A stretch of 64,000 bases of DNA from Erodium maritimum. Lineage: Eukaryota; Streptophyta; Magnoliopsida; Geraniales; Geraniaceae. Each line of letters opens with the position of its first letter. Position 1 is the first letter of the stretch. Where the stretch lies: positions 51,109,825 to 51,173,824 of the forward strand of contig OY997591.1 in NCBI GenBank assembly GCA_963921825.1, written 5' to 3'. This document shows, piece by piece, positions 12,096 to 24,145 of this stretch. The notes beneath the pieces were generated by a model. That model was not told the DNA's origin. It searched no databases and saw only the letters and a list, made by a program, of their open reading frames with translations. Both the position numbers and the translations under genes were made by a program.

Positions 12096-13980
12096 GCATT
12101 TTTCTTGGATGCCAAACAGGATAGACCTATAGAGCGAAACTCTCTCTAAACAACCCTAGCCGCCTCCTCTGTTCACCCCCATCCCTTTCGATCTTCTCAC
12201 CACCGGCATCGTCATCGGCTCCGGCCTTTGACTTCGCCGGTGGTGAACTGCTCCTCACTCATCCTTCCTCACCCCTCTTCTCGACCTTCTTTCCTCTTCT
12301 TCCTTTTCTTTGTGCAAACTGCTGCCCGAGTTCCTGAAGGTTTGGTCGCCGGAGAACAGGTGGTCCTCTCTGTTTGGCCGGTTCCTTTGGTCGCCGGAGA
12401 ACAGGTGGTTCTCTCTGTTTCGCCTCTCAGATCTGTCTTCGGGGGGACTGCGCGTTGGGCTGGTGTGGAGCTGCTCCGATCTCCGTCTTCCGTCTGCGCG
12501 TGGTCTGCTCGGCTTGCTCGCCGGAGTTCCGGTGACAGTTGGGTCTAGTAATCGCTCCAAATCTGCTCGAGTTGTGGACTCTGGGTTGTGTGGCGTTGCC
12601 GGAGCTGCTTCCTCTCGCCGGAGTCGCTCGTCGGACGGGACGGTGTTGGGGTTGGGGCGGCTGCTTAAGATCTTCTTTGGTGAAGGCTTGGATATGCCGG
12701 TGTGTCTCGAGGGTTTGTGTTGGTGAAGGCTTCGCTACCGGCCGACGTGGGTTCTCGAGGGTTTGGATCTGGCGGCTCGAAGTTCAGATCTAACACCACC
12801 GGTGACGTTTTCTCCTGAACTGATGTGCGGACACCTCGCACCGTGGGGTGTTGCTGCTCGTGGTCGGGTCGTTGCTCTTCCGGTCGGATCTGCTCGTCGG
12901 AATCTGATGGAATGCTCGCTGGAAGCTGAAGGTCTGCTCGCCGGAAGCTGAAGGTCTGTTTGCCGGAAGCTGATGGTATGCTCGCCGGAAGCTGAAGGTC
13001 TTCCCTGCCGGCTTGTGCTTTCCCTGGATCGATCTGGCAGTCCTATGGCCCGGCTTCGGTTTGGAAGAAATTCCGATCCCCTTTTTCGCGTTTTCAGTGT
13101 TGGCTGGAATGTGAAGGGGATCCTCTGTCGAGGCCGTTGCTGCTCTGAGCGTCTGCGTTATTTTCCTTCGCCTGCTCAATGCCGGTTGGGCGGAAACTCG
13201 GGTGTTTTGCCTTTGGGACACACCGGCGAAAGCGGGGGTATGTCGTAGTTTGTCTCAGCGTCTGGGCTGCCGCTCCGGGCTCGTGTAGATCTCGGCTCAC
13301 TACACGTCTTCCCTGCCTGTATGTGCTTGCCAAGGTTATTCTGGCAGTCCTCAGGCCCGGCTTAGGCTTGGAAGAAATTCCGATCCCCTTACTGGCGTTT
13401 TCAGTGTTGGCTGGAAAGTGAAGGGGATCCTCAGTCGATGTCGTCTGTTATTGCTGCTCTGTGCGTTTTCGATAATGCCCTTCGCCTGCACCATGCCGGA
13501 TTGGGCGGAAACTCGGGTGTTTTTGCTTTGGGACACTTCGACGAAAGCGGGGGTATGTCGTTGATCGCCTCAGAAGTATATGCTGCCCTATCGGGCTCGT
13601 GATGATCTCTGGCCTTAGTCCCTCGGCTCTGGGGCCTCCTCCGCCAATCATTTCCTGCCTTGGCACACAGCACAACAAGCAAAGGTCCGGGTCTAGATCA
13701 ACTCATCGTTCCATTGGAACAACCTCAACACCACTCAATACCTTGATCAGCATGCATTACACATATACACCTCCACAAGCAATCAAAGATCTCAAACATG
13801 AGTCAAGCACGCATTTCCTCACTCACAAGATGCATCTATTTCTACTTTGTTTAGTTTCCCCTCCTCCTTGCTCCTTATAATCAACATATGATTGATTGGG
13901 GGTAGGAGTTGGGTTGTTTTTGGTTCCTATTTCTCCTCAAAAGAGGTTTATCAATCTAAATTATGTCTTGGCGATAAAAA
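12096..13980 (+). mobile_element. GC-rich non-autonomous LINE-type retroposon (element A)
   Basis: A 1.9-kb insert is flanked by the 16-bp direct repeat AAACAATTAAGCCTAA at 12080-12095 and 13981-13996. It ends in a GATAAAAAA tail, as expected for target-primed LINE retroposition. Most of it is GC-rich with CGCCGGAG-type words and a CCCTAGCCGCC-like start, resembling the 5' leader of plant LINEs. No reverse transcriptase or endonuclease is encoded. Several open frames in this stretch are GC artefacts. It shares its general organisation with the elements at 15951 and 37468. Confidence 0.75.
12999..13620 (+). repeat. ~310-bp tandem duplication inside element A
   Basis: Two diverged copies, about 12999-13316 and 13317-13620. 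Anchor words such as CTGGCAGTCCT (13034 and 13341) and GGAAGAAATTC (13063 and 13370) recur 307 bp apart. The spacing grows to 315 bp at GGGGGTATGTCG because of small indels. Confidence 0.8.
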
Positions 13981-14041
13981 AAACAATTAAGCCTAAACAA
14001 ATTTCAATATAATTATTAGTGCTGTTTAGTGATGATCTTTC

Positions 14042-14902
14042 TGTAGGCAACTGAAATCAAGAACAACGAAAACAATAGAAAGAACAGTAGTATACTTACA
14101 ACCAAGTCGATAGGTTGTTTATGTAGGAAGTCCGAGTCCAGCAGAAGGATGTTTCCTTAAGACAAAATTTCCTCCTCTACGACACTGAAGGTTGAAATGG
14201 GCAAATGTCTCCCAAGATAAAACGGACCTAAACCACTAGTGAGTGCTTCAACTAGTGGAGTCTGGCGATCTAAACCCGACTTGTACTGAAACTGTAGAAT
14301 GTCAGAAGAGAAGAAGAATCGAAAAGGAAGTGTTTTTTCTGTCCCATCAAAACCCTTTAAATAGTAGACAAGGTGTCCTTTCGGAAAGATTGCGACTCTT
14401 TGACCAAATGGCATGTCTGTTTAAAACACTTGATCAGACTCTTTCACCAAAGGTCATGTTGATTCAAAACTTGACCAGATGCAAGATAATGAATCTTGAC
14501 ATAAAGTTGGGAAGAATAATTGTTGAGTCTTGCATGCAAAAAGGTGAAGCTCGAAGCTCGGACCGGACGGCGGCGGTGGCGCGCGTGTGGGCTCTCTCCA
14601 TTACACATTAGTGGTGACCCAAGGCCACGACCTTATTCCAATTGTCAAACTTTATAAAGTGTATGAAGAAGTGTAATGTGGGCAATGTGGGCTTGCATTA
14701 AATGTCATTTAATGCATGTCATTAATCCATGTTTTTCTTCTACTTTGCATGCGATTATCTTATTCAATATTCAACGTATTTTCGTAAACATACATCTTAC
14801 GTTCAAGTTCGCAATAATGTGAACGTAAAGGATACATGTGTTGTCGAAATTGATGAATTGAAACAAGACGATATGGATGTCGAAATGTGAGTTAGTCCAA
14901 CA
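14042..14902 (-). mobile_element. Solo LTR, 861 bp
   Basis: On the minus strand the unit starts TGTTGGACTAACTC and ends TTGCCTACA, the TG...CA form of an LTR. It is flanked by the 5-bp direct repeat CTTTC at 14037-14041 and 14903-14907. A TATA-like TATTTAAAG lies on the minus strand near 14352-14362. No internal domain or second copy is present, so it is best explained as a solo LTR of unknown family. Confidence 0.7.
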
Positions 14903-14907
14903 CTTTC

Positions 14908-15933
14908 CTCTCTCATAGAAGAAAGGGCTCTATGTCTCTGCATAATAATACCATTTGCATGTAGCCATTGGTTTGGGCCCAAACTTGAAACTTGGGTTCA
15001 AGAGTAGTGTAAATAATACAAGTAAGCAAGTAGTAGAGGAATAAAATGAAGTATCTATCAAGTGAAACTGAGAATATTTGTTTATTGATTAGTAAGACAA
15101 GACAACAATATAAGGTGGGCGTGTTATGTTGTTATGTGCTGAGAGTCAAAATGAAAATCATGTGGGATTAGATTTGGACCACTTTCACTCATCCCACTAT
15201 ATATCCCTATCAACCTCAAACCACATTTTCCCATCTTTTCCTTCCTTTCCTATCCTATCTTATGTGGCCATTTTATTTTTGTCCTTCATTCATTTACAAT
15301 CACTTATATTTCATTTCAATGTGTTCCCTAAAATTAATATCAATATCAACATCAGTAACGAGCCTTTTCAATTTCATTGGTTGCTATATATTGAACTGTT
15401 TTCATTCCCTCCCTGCTCAAATGAGCTTTGTAAGTAATTATTTTAACAAACCCAGATGCCTCGATAATCAGTATAAGAGGCATACAAAAGGTTTTGATGG
15501 TTATTCATAAAATCAATCAAATATTAAATGAAAATTTAACCCTTCCCATAAGACTTCAAATTATTGAAGGAAATCCTTTTTTCTCACTCTCTCTTATCCA
15601 GTTTTGCAAGAGCATTACAATAGTTTTTTTTGGTTAAATTAATTTAAAAATCTATCATAAATATTAATCACGAACAGTAAGTTATCCTAAAGTATTGATC
15701 ACATATTAAATAAAATTTAAGCAAAGATTTTCAACATTTTTCGATTTATAAAAAAATATGTAAATGATATGTGACCAAATCTAAAAGGCATGTAAATGAC
15801 ATGTGACCAAAACTTAGGGTACTTAGTTTAACACTTTAAAACTGTAGGTTTCGTGACCAATACTTTAGTACTAATTTTTTCATTCAACCCTAGCTTTTTA
15901 TGAACAATAAAGAAGTAAATTTAATCTAATTCT
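14908..15933. other. Intergenic, no gene recognised
   Basis: AT-rich sequence without a supported coding frame. Around 15770-15870 a GTGACCAAAACTT-type motif recurs, similar to GTGGACAAAACTTT repeats in the nardilysin intron at 3040-3180, suggesting decayed copies of one small repeat family. Confidence 0.5.
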
Positions 15934-15950
15934 AACTTAGGATGACGAAA

Positions 15951-17975
15951 AGTCATAGTGTTTGCCGTTCTGCCTTCTCTCTAAAGAAGGAACCCTAGTT
16001 CTACTGGTTCAGGGCCGCCGACGACGAGCTGACCCTTCGGGTCAGTCAGTCGTTGGTGGCTCTCTCGCTTTCCCCCCTCTCCCTGCTTCGGTTTCATCCT
16101 CCTTTTCTTCTCCTCCGGTTTTACCTCCAGATCTACTTCCCCTTCTGAGTTTGACCGGCGACCTTCTCGTTTCGACCACCGCCGCTCCTTTCTCCGACCG
16201 TCTTTTCCTTCGTCTCCGGAGTACTGGTCCGGATCTGTAGTGGGAATTGCTTCTCCTCCTTCGTGGTCGCAGATCAAGGCAGGTTGTGAGGGTTTCGCTG
16301 TGGATCGATTGGTTCTTACCTTATTGTGCATCGACTTGGTTCCCCTCTTCAGGCTTTGCTGGTGACGTTCGGGGTTGTGGCTCGAGCTGCACTTTTCTCC
16401 TGGTTCTCAGATCCTCCACATCTGAGCCTCATTTTTGAGGGGTTTAAGCCATGGTTTGGTTTTGTTGGAGTTTGGTGCTGCCTTGGGCTGGGGCTTCTGT
16501 TCGATGTCCATCTTGCCTGTGAGTAGGTCACTGGATTGCGTTCGGTGGGTCGCTGTTCTATTTTACCTGCGGTTCTTTGGTTGTTTTAGGGGTGCTGTTT
16601 TGCTTCTGATGGTCTTACTCGAGGGAAGTGTCGGCAGAGCACTGGCTGGAACCGGGACCCTTTACCGGCATCGTTTGGTAGCTTCCTTCCCTCACTCATT
16701 GCACTTTTCCTTTCTCACTTACACTTTTGTGGTTCACTGCTCATTCTTAAGGATGAGTAATGTTTGGCTTCACTGCTCCCATTTCAATCGTTATTTGGGG
16801 ACTCGTCGGTCTTTGGTGTTGGCCACCTTCGAGTTTTAAGTGGTCATGTGACTCTTAAGTGAAGTCGAGACTTTCTTTTTCTCTTGATTTTGAGTTGTGG
16901 CAACTTATCTCTGCTGTTTGCGGTGTTGACCGCCAGCGTGTCGGTTTTCTACTACTTGTCGAGTAGGGGATCCGATGAGATTTGGTTGTTTCCGCTTCTG
17001 TGTAATTGTGGGTATTCGATTGAGGGTTGGTTATTGCTTCGCTGTTTGCTGATGTCGACTGGTGGTTTGTTGTGTTTCTTGTTAACTATTAGGTTTTATT
17101 CCTTTTGTTGTTTGTGGTTTGTTTTATCCACCCTTGGTTGGGTTGGCTGTTTTAGTTGCTTCTTGTTTGTATCTAGGTACTAAGACCTGTCTAGTTAGGT
17201 TCTCTGTTTTTCGGTGCGGGTTTGTGGTTACACCTCTTGTTGGGTGTGTTGGTTTGTTGGCTGCTGCCTTGGTTTTAGTTCTTGTTGTGCTTATTATTAG
17301 GTATCTGGGTTCTAAGACCTGCACTTGTGATGCAGTCCTAATTGAGAACAGAAAAGGTATCGGTGTCCGAATTCGAAAAAGTCCTAGCCTATTTTGGGTC
17401 GAAAGGCCGATGATTTTCGGCCTTTCGAGGTCATCAGGAGGGTTAAATTCGTATTTTTAGAAGTCCAGATATTATTTTCTGTTTTGTTTCCTGTTTTTGA
17501 TTTCCTTTATTCGAATTAGGGTTTTGGGATTTAGTTTCCTTATTGTATTAGGACTTTGGGGTATTAGTTTTCTATTTAAGCACTTGTTATCTCATTGTAA
17601 TTAAGAATTTTATGAAATAAAAACAAAAAAACGAGTTTCTACTCAATCTATCTCTTTCGGTATTCTGTTGAATCAACGAATTAGATATCTATCTTGCTCG
17701 GTATTCTTCGTGAATCAACGAGTTTGATAAAGAACTCCCCCTCGGTATTCTCCGTGAATCAACTAGGACTTTGTCGAATTCGGACACCGATACCTTTTCT
17801 GTTCTCAACTAGGACTGCATCAACTTGTTGTATTTTACCCAATGTTTGAGTACTGTTTCTGGTTTGAGCTGTCTATATGGCAGACTCTTGGTTGTAACAT
17901 TCTTGAGGGTTCCCCCTTGACCTTGTTTTCTTTTTGAAAACTTGGTTTTATAAAAAAAAATTGCTGATAAAAAAA
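15951..17975 (+). mobile_element. Non-autonomous LINE-type retroposon (element B)
   Basis: It is flanked by a 17-bp direct repeat with one mismatch: AACTTAGGATGACGAAA at 15934-15950 and AACTTAGGATAACGAAA at 17976-17992. It ends in GCTGATAAAAAAA. The 5' half is GC-rich, the 3' half T/G-rich, and no protein domain is visible. Its 3' part shares phrases with element C, for example GGTTCTAAGACCT and the TTGAGGGTTCCC region, so B and C are one family. A 495-bp element is nested at 17328-17822. Confidence 0.75.
17328..17822. mobile_element. 495-bp element with ~60-bp terminal inverted repeats, nested in element B
   Basis: The ends are near-perfect inverted repeats: 17328 to about 17388 against about 17763 to 17822, with tips TGATGCAGTCC and GGACTGCATCA. 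The flanking direct repeat is ACTTG (17323-17327 and 17823-17827). The interior has LTR-like signals: a TATTTAAG box near 17572, a polyA-like AATAAAAAC, and three copies of a CTCGGTATTC...TGAATCAACGA phrase. A second small palindrome made of CGAAAGGCC and GGCCTTTCG lies at about 17400-17428. The 5-bp duplication and TG...CA ends suit a solo LTR, while the long inverted termini suit a MITE. Confidence 0.7.
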
Positions 17976-17992
17976 AACTTAGGATAACGAAA

Positions 17993-18823
17993 TTAACCTC
18001 TAACTCAAGATCCACCTGACACGTGTTACTGATCATATAATATTTTCTGTCGAGTAGTTTTTTTCCGCATCAAGTTGAACCTTTAACAATTTTGAGGATG
18101 ATTCGATTAGTTTACCATCCTATCAATATGCTTTCTTTCAACCGTTTGTATTGTAGTCTCTCCGAATGTATGATGTCTCCTTATCTTGTTATATAGATAT
18201 TTTTTAGAAATCGATAAAATGTATGCTGAAAATATATCGCTTACTCATCAGAATATTTGTTTTAGATCTCCGAATCAATTTGAGCCGGCCTTGTGAGAGA
18301 GTGACAAAGGAGGAGCAATATGGGTGATGTGTACATCCTGATTCAGAAAATTGAAATGGGATTGGTGCATCTTAATTTGTAGCAGTTATAACGTTCAAGT
18401 CAATGAACACACTTGATTAATTACCTATACACATGACTACATGACTAGTGTGTGTAGCACTAATAATAATATTGTAATGTTGTTGGTGTCAAATAACAAC
18501 AAACATAAATAAAGTTTGTATATTTGAGGTTGGCTGGCTCTATCTTGGAGTTGGCGTGCCACCTACTACATTGTCATTTTGATTCTTCCTTATATTATTA
18601 TTTTATTCATCACATCAGATCGTTGGGGGCAAGTACATGCATTTTAGTGATATACATTATTAATATTATAATTCATTTATCGGCACGTTTCCAAATTCAA
18701 CAGACAAAAGCCTGTTTTGATTTGGTCAACAAAGAAGTAAAAGACAAAACACTTGTATATTCATTAATTAGTTTCAATTTCTACTAACACGATATACTTA
18801 GAAATCACAATTAGAGACGGGGT
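17993..18823. other. Intergenic, no gene recognised
   Basis: AT-rich sequence between element B and the nested block. No coding frame with a recognisable product and no clear transposon end was found. Confidence 0.5.
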
Positions 18824-19098
18824 ATTATTAGAAGGGTAAACTACAAATGTATACTCTGAAGTTGACACGTTTAGCCGATGATTATCCTTAAATTCAAAAA
18901 CTATTGATGCATATCCTGAAGTTACAACTTGTAACTAGAAACCTCTTCCGTCAATTAAAATGACGAAAATACTCTAACTACACTTCAATAATTATTTTAG
19001 TCATTTTAACTGACGGAAGAGATTTCTAGTTACAAGTTGTAACTTCATGGTATGCATCAATACTTTTTGAACTTTAGAATAAGTATCGATTAAACATG

Positions 19099-19286
19099 TG
19101 AAAAAATATAAATTGAAATGTTTGGATGATTTTATTGAAGAATCACTACTCTTATTTATAGGAGATTACAAGACTATTATAAGGAAACTAATATTACATA
19201 ATATTATAATTAAATATCGTAATCAAATTAAATCAAATCAGAATAAATCAATTTGATTTATTTGTTTGATTTGATTACCTTCAATA
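19099..19286 (-). repeat. TRIM LTR 1
   Basis: Outermost left LTR. It is almost identical to LTR 6 through the central ~160 bp, differing mainly at the tRNA-proximal end. The purine-tract complement CTCCCCCTCAAGTTG starts at 19287. Confidence 0.8.
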
Positions 19287-19369
19287 CTCCCCCTCAAGTT
19301 GATGCATGGAGATTCGAAATGCTCAACTTGAAAAGAAGATTATAAAACGATCATGTCTAGTGCCTTTGA

Positions 19370-19640
19370 TGGATGGTGCAAACGGTTACTCGTCTCAGTG
19401 TCGACGGTGCAAACGACATCTCGTCTCGTGGCCGACGGTGCAAACAGCTACTCGTCTCGTGGCCGACGGTGCAAACGGCTACTCGTCTTAGGGCCGACGG
19501 TGCAAACGGCTACTCGTCTTAGGGCTGACGGTGCAAAAGGCATCTCGTCTCGGGGCCGACAGTGCAAAGGGTATCACGTCTCGTGACCGACGGTGAAAAC
19601 TGCATCTCATCTTGTGGCTGACGGCGGAAGTAACATCTCG
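19370..19640. repeat. 31-bp minisatellite, internal domain 1
   Basis: Diverged tandem units of 31 bp built on GGTGCAAACGGCTACTC followed by GTCTCGTGGCCGAC. Because 31 is not a multiple of three, every third unit returns to the same frame. Open frames on both strands arise from this and are not taken as genes. Confidence 0.85.
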
Positions 19641-19755
19641 TCTCATGATCGGCATTGTAAACATCATAAAAGGTGGTAAACTGTTGTGGTTGATTACGAA
19701 GATGCAAAAGCAAAATACAACTATAAAATAAAATAAAAGCACTCTTCAAACGCCC

Positions 19756-19792
19756 TGCCCACTTGTTAGAATCATAAACTAACAAATGGGCA
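19756..19792 (-). other. Conserved hairpin near the primer-binding site, copy 1
   Basis: A 14-base stem, TGCCCACTTGTTAG against CTAACAAATGGGCA, with a 9-base loop. The single mismatch becomes a G-U pair in the minus-strand transcript. It lies 43 bp downstream of the primer-binding site in sense RNA. Confidence 0.7.
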
Positions 19793-19847
19793 AAGCTACG
19801 AATTCATAAAAACTTCCCAAGAATCGAAACCGAGAGCTCTGATACCA

Positions 19848-20020
19848 GGAAAAAAGTGTAATCGAAATGCTTTGAATGATTTTATTGAAGAGTCTAAACT
19901 TCTTTATATAGGAGGATACAAGATTCATAGAAGGAAATAAATAATACATGATTGTTTAATTTAATTATTGAAATCAAATCAGAATAAATCAATTAGATTT
20001 ATTCTGCTATACCTTCAATA
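19848..20020 (-). repeat. TRIM LTR 2
   Basis: 173-bp LTR of the second subfamily, directly adjoining the primer-binding site at 19836-19847 and followed by the purine-tract complement at 20021. Confidence 0.8.
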
Positions 20021-20106
20021 CTCCCCCTCAAGTTGGAGCATGGAGATTCGTAATGCCCAACTTGAAAAAGGAGACTATAAAACGATCACGTCTAATGCCT
20101 GTGGTG

Positions 20107-20345
20107 GATGGTGCAAACGGTTACTCGTCTCGTGGCCGACTGTGCAAACGGCATCTCGTCTCATGACCGACGGTGCAAACGGCTACTCGTCTCGTGGCCG
20201 ACTGTGTAAACGGCTACTCGTCTCGTGGCCAACGGTGCAAAGGGCATCTCGTCTCAAAACCGAGGGTGCAAAGGGCATCTCGTCTCGTGGCCGACGGTGC
20301 AAATGGCATCTCATCCTGTGGTTGACGGCACAAACAATATATTGT
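20107..20345. repeat. 31-bp minisatellite, internal domain 2
   Basis: About seven to eight units of the same 31-bp repeat. Internal domain 2 is interrupted shortly afterwards by the solo LTR at 20382. Confidence 0.85.
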
Positions 20346-20381
20346 TTCGTGATCGGAAATGTAAACATCATAGAAGGTGGG

Positions 20382-23300
20382 TGTAATAACCACTCCCGGT
20401 CAACGCCAGTCAAACCTGCGAAAAACAGGAAAATTTAAAAAATTTAAGACAGACACTAAATTGAACCTAAAATGACCCCGAGAGTCATACCGGACTTAAG
20501 TTGACCCCGTTATTGACCAAAGTGAGTTCCGGGGGACTCAGGGCAACTGTCTGATCAGTTTGGGAAATGTTGACTTTTCGATGGAGAAGTCAACCAAGCT
20601 ACGTTTTGGTCCATTCGAGGACCGTTTTGGATCCAAAAAGCTTAGTCGTTGTCGCAGCGGTCTTAGTTGAGCCTTTTCCTTGTAGCCCGCCAAGTTTCGT
20701 AATTTCTTGGGAAAAGTGCCCGTTCGGGGCCCGAAACGTCCGATTTTCGCGAATCTGATTGGAAAATATCAAGTAGATATTTTTCAAATGGTGTGGGACC
20801 CACCTTGACACTTGTCCATTATGTGGTGGTGTTAGTTTTGAGGGAAAACTATGAGGGGACAAGAGGTGGCCGACCATATAGGGCGAAAAGGAAAAAAAAT
20901 AGAAATTAGAGTTAGTTGTTTTAGAAAGAGAAAGAAGAGAGAAGAAAGGGAGAGAAGGAGAAGAAGAAGAGAGGGAGTTGGGGTTGTGAAGCCACTATTC
21001 ACGTCATCCCACCTTTGGATCGTCTCAAGGCAAGGAGCAATCTAGTTCCCCTCATCCTCCTCTACGGTTTGTACTAAACCGATCGTCGTTTTGTTTAATT
21101 TCAAAAGCTAGGGTTTAGTTAAAATGATTGTGTTAGGGTTGTATTGAGGTTGGGGAAGTGTTGGAGACGTTTTAGAGGTGTTTGGAGGTGTGATTGCACA
21201 TTTTCCGGTAACCGGAAGCTCGGGAGGAGCTCCGGCCACCGTGGGTGGTGGCCGGCCGGCCATGGGGTGGCTGGCCGGAGCTGGGACCAGCCACCACCAT
21301 GGTGGCCGAGCCCCCCTTGAACTTTAGGGCTCACGGCCAAGTAGGTCGGGTGGGGCCCACGTGCTCGGGTGATCGGGTTTAGTGTTCGGGAGGTTTAAAA
21401 CGTTCCCCGGACCATTTATCCATAACCGAATCGAAAATTGGAATTAAATTGGAAAAGTTGTAATTAACGGGTTTTAGAAACTTTAAACGTTAATTAATTG
21501 ACTCGGAAGTCGGAATTCGATTCCGTTAAGTGCATTGGGATCCTTGAACTATTCTAAGACCGTAGAAACGAAAACGGGGACTTTTGGAGCCCCGGAAGGC
21601 CATTTACAAAACCCGGGCAGATTCGCCATGTCGGGCGAATCGGGCCTTTACGGGTCCTTTATCGACAATGTCGAGTAATTGGGAAGTTTGGGAGTGATCG
21701 ACATTGTCGGGGTTAAGTTTGGGCATCAAGTTTAATGATTTTTAGTTTATTCCTGCAAGTGGTTAAGTGCCTTTAAATTGTGTTCTTTTAGATCGTGCCA
21801 CAGACCGAGGTAAGGGAAAGCTGGGTGAGTGACTGAGATCATCACCGGAGCTCGTTGGTTGGCTTTTGGAGAACACGCACAAGGTAGGGAAAAGTAGCCG
21901 GATCTCGGCCCTGACTAGGGAAAGTTAACAGTAGAATTGCATGTGACACCGTGGTGTCGTGGGTTGAGTAGGTTTATTTAAATATTAGAAAAGCATGATA
22001 CGGGAACGTAGCGTTTATGAGAAAGGCATGTGACACTTAGTAGTGTCGTAGGAATAGAGAACTTAGCGATATTAGAATTACTGGAGGCATATGACCATGC
22101 CCGGAGGTTGCGTATTATTATTGTTGAGTTTGGGTGGCCATGAGAGCCCGTGTTATTATGGTTGAGTTTGGGTGGCCATGAGAGCCGTGTTATTATTGTT
22201 GAGTTTAGGTGGCCATGAGAGCCCGCGTTTTTATTGTTGAGTTTGGGTGGCCATGAGAGCCGTGTTATTATTGTCGAGTCTTGGGTGGCCATGAGAGCCC
22301 GTGGTATTATTATTGGTATTTTGGGTGGCCGTGAGTGCCCGTGGGGTTGTGAACCCGTACTTTACCGTTGGTGTCTTGGGTGGCCATGAGGGCCCGTTGG
22401 GTTGGTGAACCCGTGTTACTTTATTATCGGTGTCTTGGGTGGCCGTGAGTGCCGTTGGGTTGTTGAACCCGTGTTACTTTATTATCGGTGTCTTGGGTGG
22501 CCGTGAGTGCCGTTGGGTTGTTGAACCCGTGTTACTTTATTATCGGTGTCTTGGGTGGCCGTGAGTGTCGTTGGGTTGTTGAACCCGAGTTGCTTTATTA
22601 TTGGTGTCTTGGGTGGCCGTGAGTGCCGTTGGGTTGGTGAACCCGTGTTGCTTTATTGTTGGTGTCTTGAGTGGCCGTGAGTGCCGTGGGGTTGTTGAGC
22701 CCGTGAGTTATTTTTGGTGTGTCTTGGGAGGCCGTGAGTGCCCGTGAATGGTTTGGGTTGTTGAGTCCGTGTTTTACTGTTGGTGTCTTGTTTGGCCATG
22801 AGTGCCTGTGGAGTGTTGAACTGGTCTTGTTACTGTTGGTTGAACCTTGCTTGTGATTGTGATTGCGGATCCCGGTAGGTTGCAAGCATTCGTTGACTGG
22901 CCTGACCAAGTTTGAATCCCGGTAGGTTGCAAGTATTCTTGGGCTGGCCTGACCAAGTTTGAGTATCAACAGGTTGTAAGCATTCTTTGGCTAGCCTGAT
23001 CCGAGTTTGAGTGTCAACAGGTTGTAAGCATTCTTGGGCTAGCCTGATCCGAGTTTGAGTATCAACAGGTTGTAAGCATTCTTTGGCTAGCCTGATCCGC
23101 GTTCGCGTGAGTGGGGGAGGTTACTGAGCAGCTGGTATGCGATCCTTTGTGATCTTGTTTGGTGTGCGATCCTTTGTGATCTTGGGTGTTGCGTGGTGGT
23201 CTCTTGAGTCTTTGGAGGAGGTCGTCAATCGTTGTGTCGGGTCTACTTTATGTGTCAAGTGTCGAGTCATTCGAGGAAGGTCACCGTGGGTGTGTGTCAG

Positions 23301-23695
23301 TCGGAGTACTTGAGTTGGGGACAGTGATCCCCGGTGTTGAGTTTGTTGTTGGTGTTACAGGCATTGTCTGCTAATTATGCCATAGTCAGTCTGTTATCTG
23401 TGGTGGTGAGCGAACTCTCACCCCTAGCTGCTTTTCCTACAGGTACCGTTCGCAGGCTGGACTAGGTGAGCTTCTGAAGCTTGAAGAGCTTGAAGCGGGT
23501 TTCTGGGTTATTTTGAGTCTAGTGACGTGTACCACGTTTCTGTCCAATTGTTGGGACTTATTTTGAGTTGTAAACGTTTTTATTTTGTTGAACTAAACTG
23601 GTATTTTAAAGTGATTTAATGGAAAAAGTTTCAAAGTGTTCTTTATTTCAAATGTTCGCGTCCCGAGTTCGGTTCGCTGAAATTGGGGCGTGACA
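20382..23695 (+). mobile_element. Solo LTR of a Ty3/gypsy element, 3,314 bp
   Basis: It starts TGTAATAACC, ends GGGGCGTGACA and is flanked by a perfect 5-bp direct repeat GTGGG (20377-20381, 23696-23700), inserted in TRIM internal domain 2. There is no second LTR and no coding domain. Its last several hundred bases are clearly related to the tRNA-proximal end of the chromovirus LTRs at 25149 and 31261, in opposite orientation, but the two families start differently. It therefore looks like a solo LTR left by recombination in a sister family. Confidence 0.8.
22085..22760 (+). repeat. Tandem repeats inside the solo gypsy LTR
   Basis: The first part (to about 22330) has shorter units built on GGGTGGCCATGAGAGCC. 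The second has 58-bp units starting GGCCGTGAGTGCCG, seen at 22441, 22499 and 22557 and continuing with decay. Related words occur in reverse in the chromovirus LTRs. Confidence 0.85.
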
Positions 23696-23791
23696 GTGGG
23701 AACAACTATGGTTGATTACCACGATGCGGAAGCGAAATAAAAACAATGAAAATAAAATAAAAATAGGACTAAATATATCTTTCAAACGCCC

Positions 23792-23828
23792 TGCCCACTT
23801 GTTAGAATCATAAACTAACAAATGAACA
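23792..23828 (-). other. Conserved hairpin near the primer-binding site, copy 2 (decayed)
   Basis: Same hairpin position, with the distal arm changed to CTAACAAATGAACA. The adjacent primer-binding site is also mutated (CTGATACTA instead of CTGATACCA). Confidence 0.55.
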
Positions 23829-23883
23829 AAGCTACGAATTCATAAAAACTTCCCAAGAATCGAAACCGGGAGCTCTGATACTA

Positions 23884-24060
23884 GGAAAAAAGTGTAATCG
23901 AAATGCTTTGAATGATTTTATTGAAGAGTCTAAACTTCCTTATATAGGAGGATACAAGATTCATGGAAGGAAATAAATAATACATGATTGTCTAATTTAA
24001 TTATTGAAATCAAATCAGAATAAATCAATTAGATTTATTCTGCTATGATTACCTTCAATA
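23884..24060 (-). repeat. TRIM LTR 3
   Basis: 177-bp LTR, near-identical to LTRs 2 and 4, followed by the purine-tract complement at 24061. Confidence 0.8.
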
Positions 24061-24145
24061 CTCCCCCTCAAGTTGGAGCATGGAGATTCGTAATGCCCAA
24101 CTTGAAAAAGGAGCCTATAGAACGATCACGTCTAATGCCTTTGGT

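Noticed and set aside
16435..17460. Hydrophobic frames of 99-134 codons as membrane proteins
   Set aside because: The T/G-rich 3' half of element B gives Leu/Val/Phe-rich translations by composition; the frames overlap and cross a nested element boundary.
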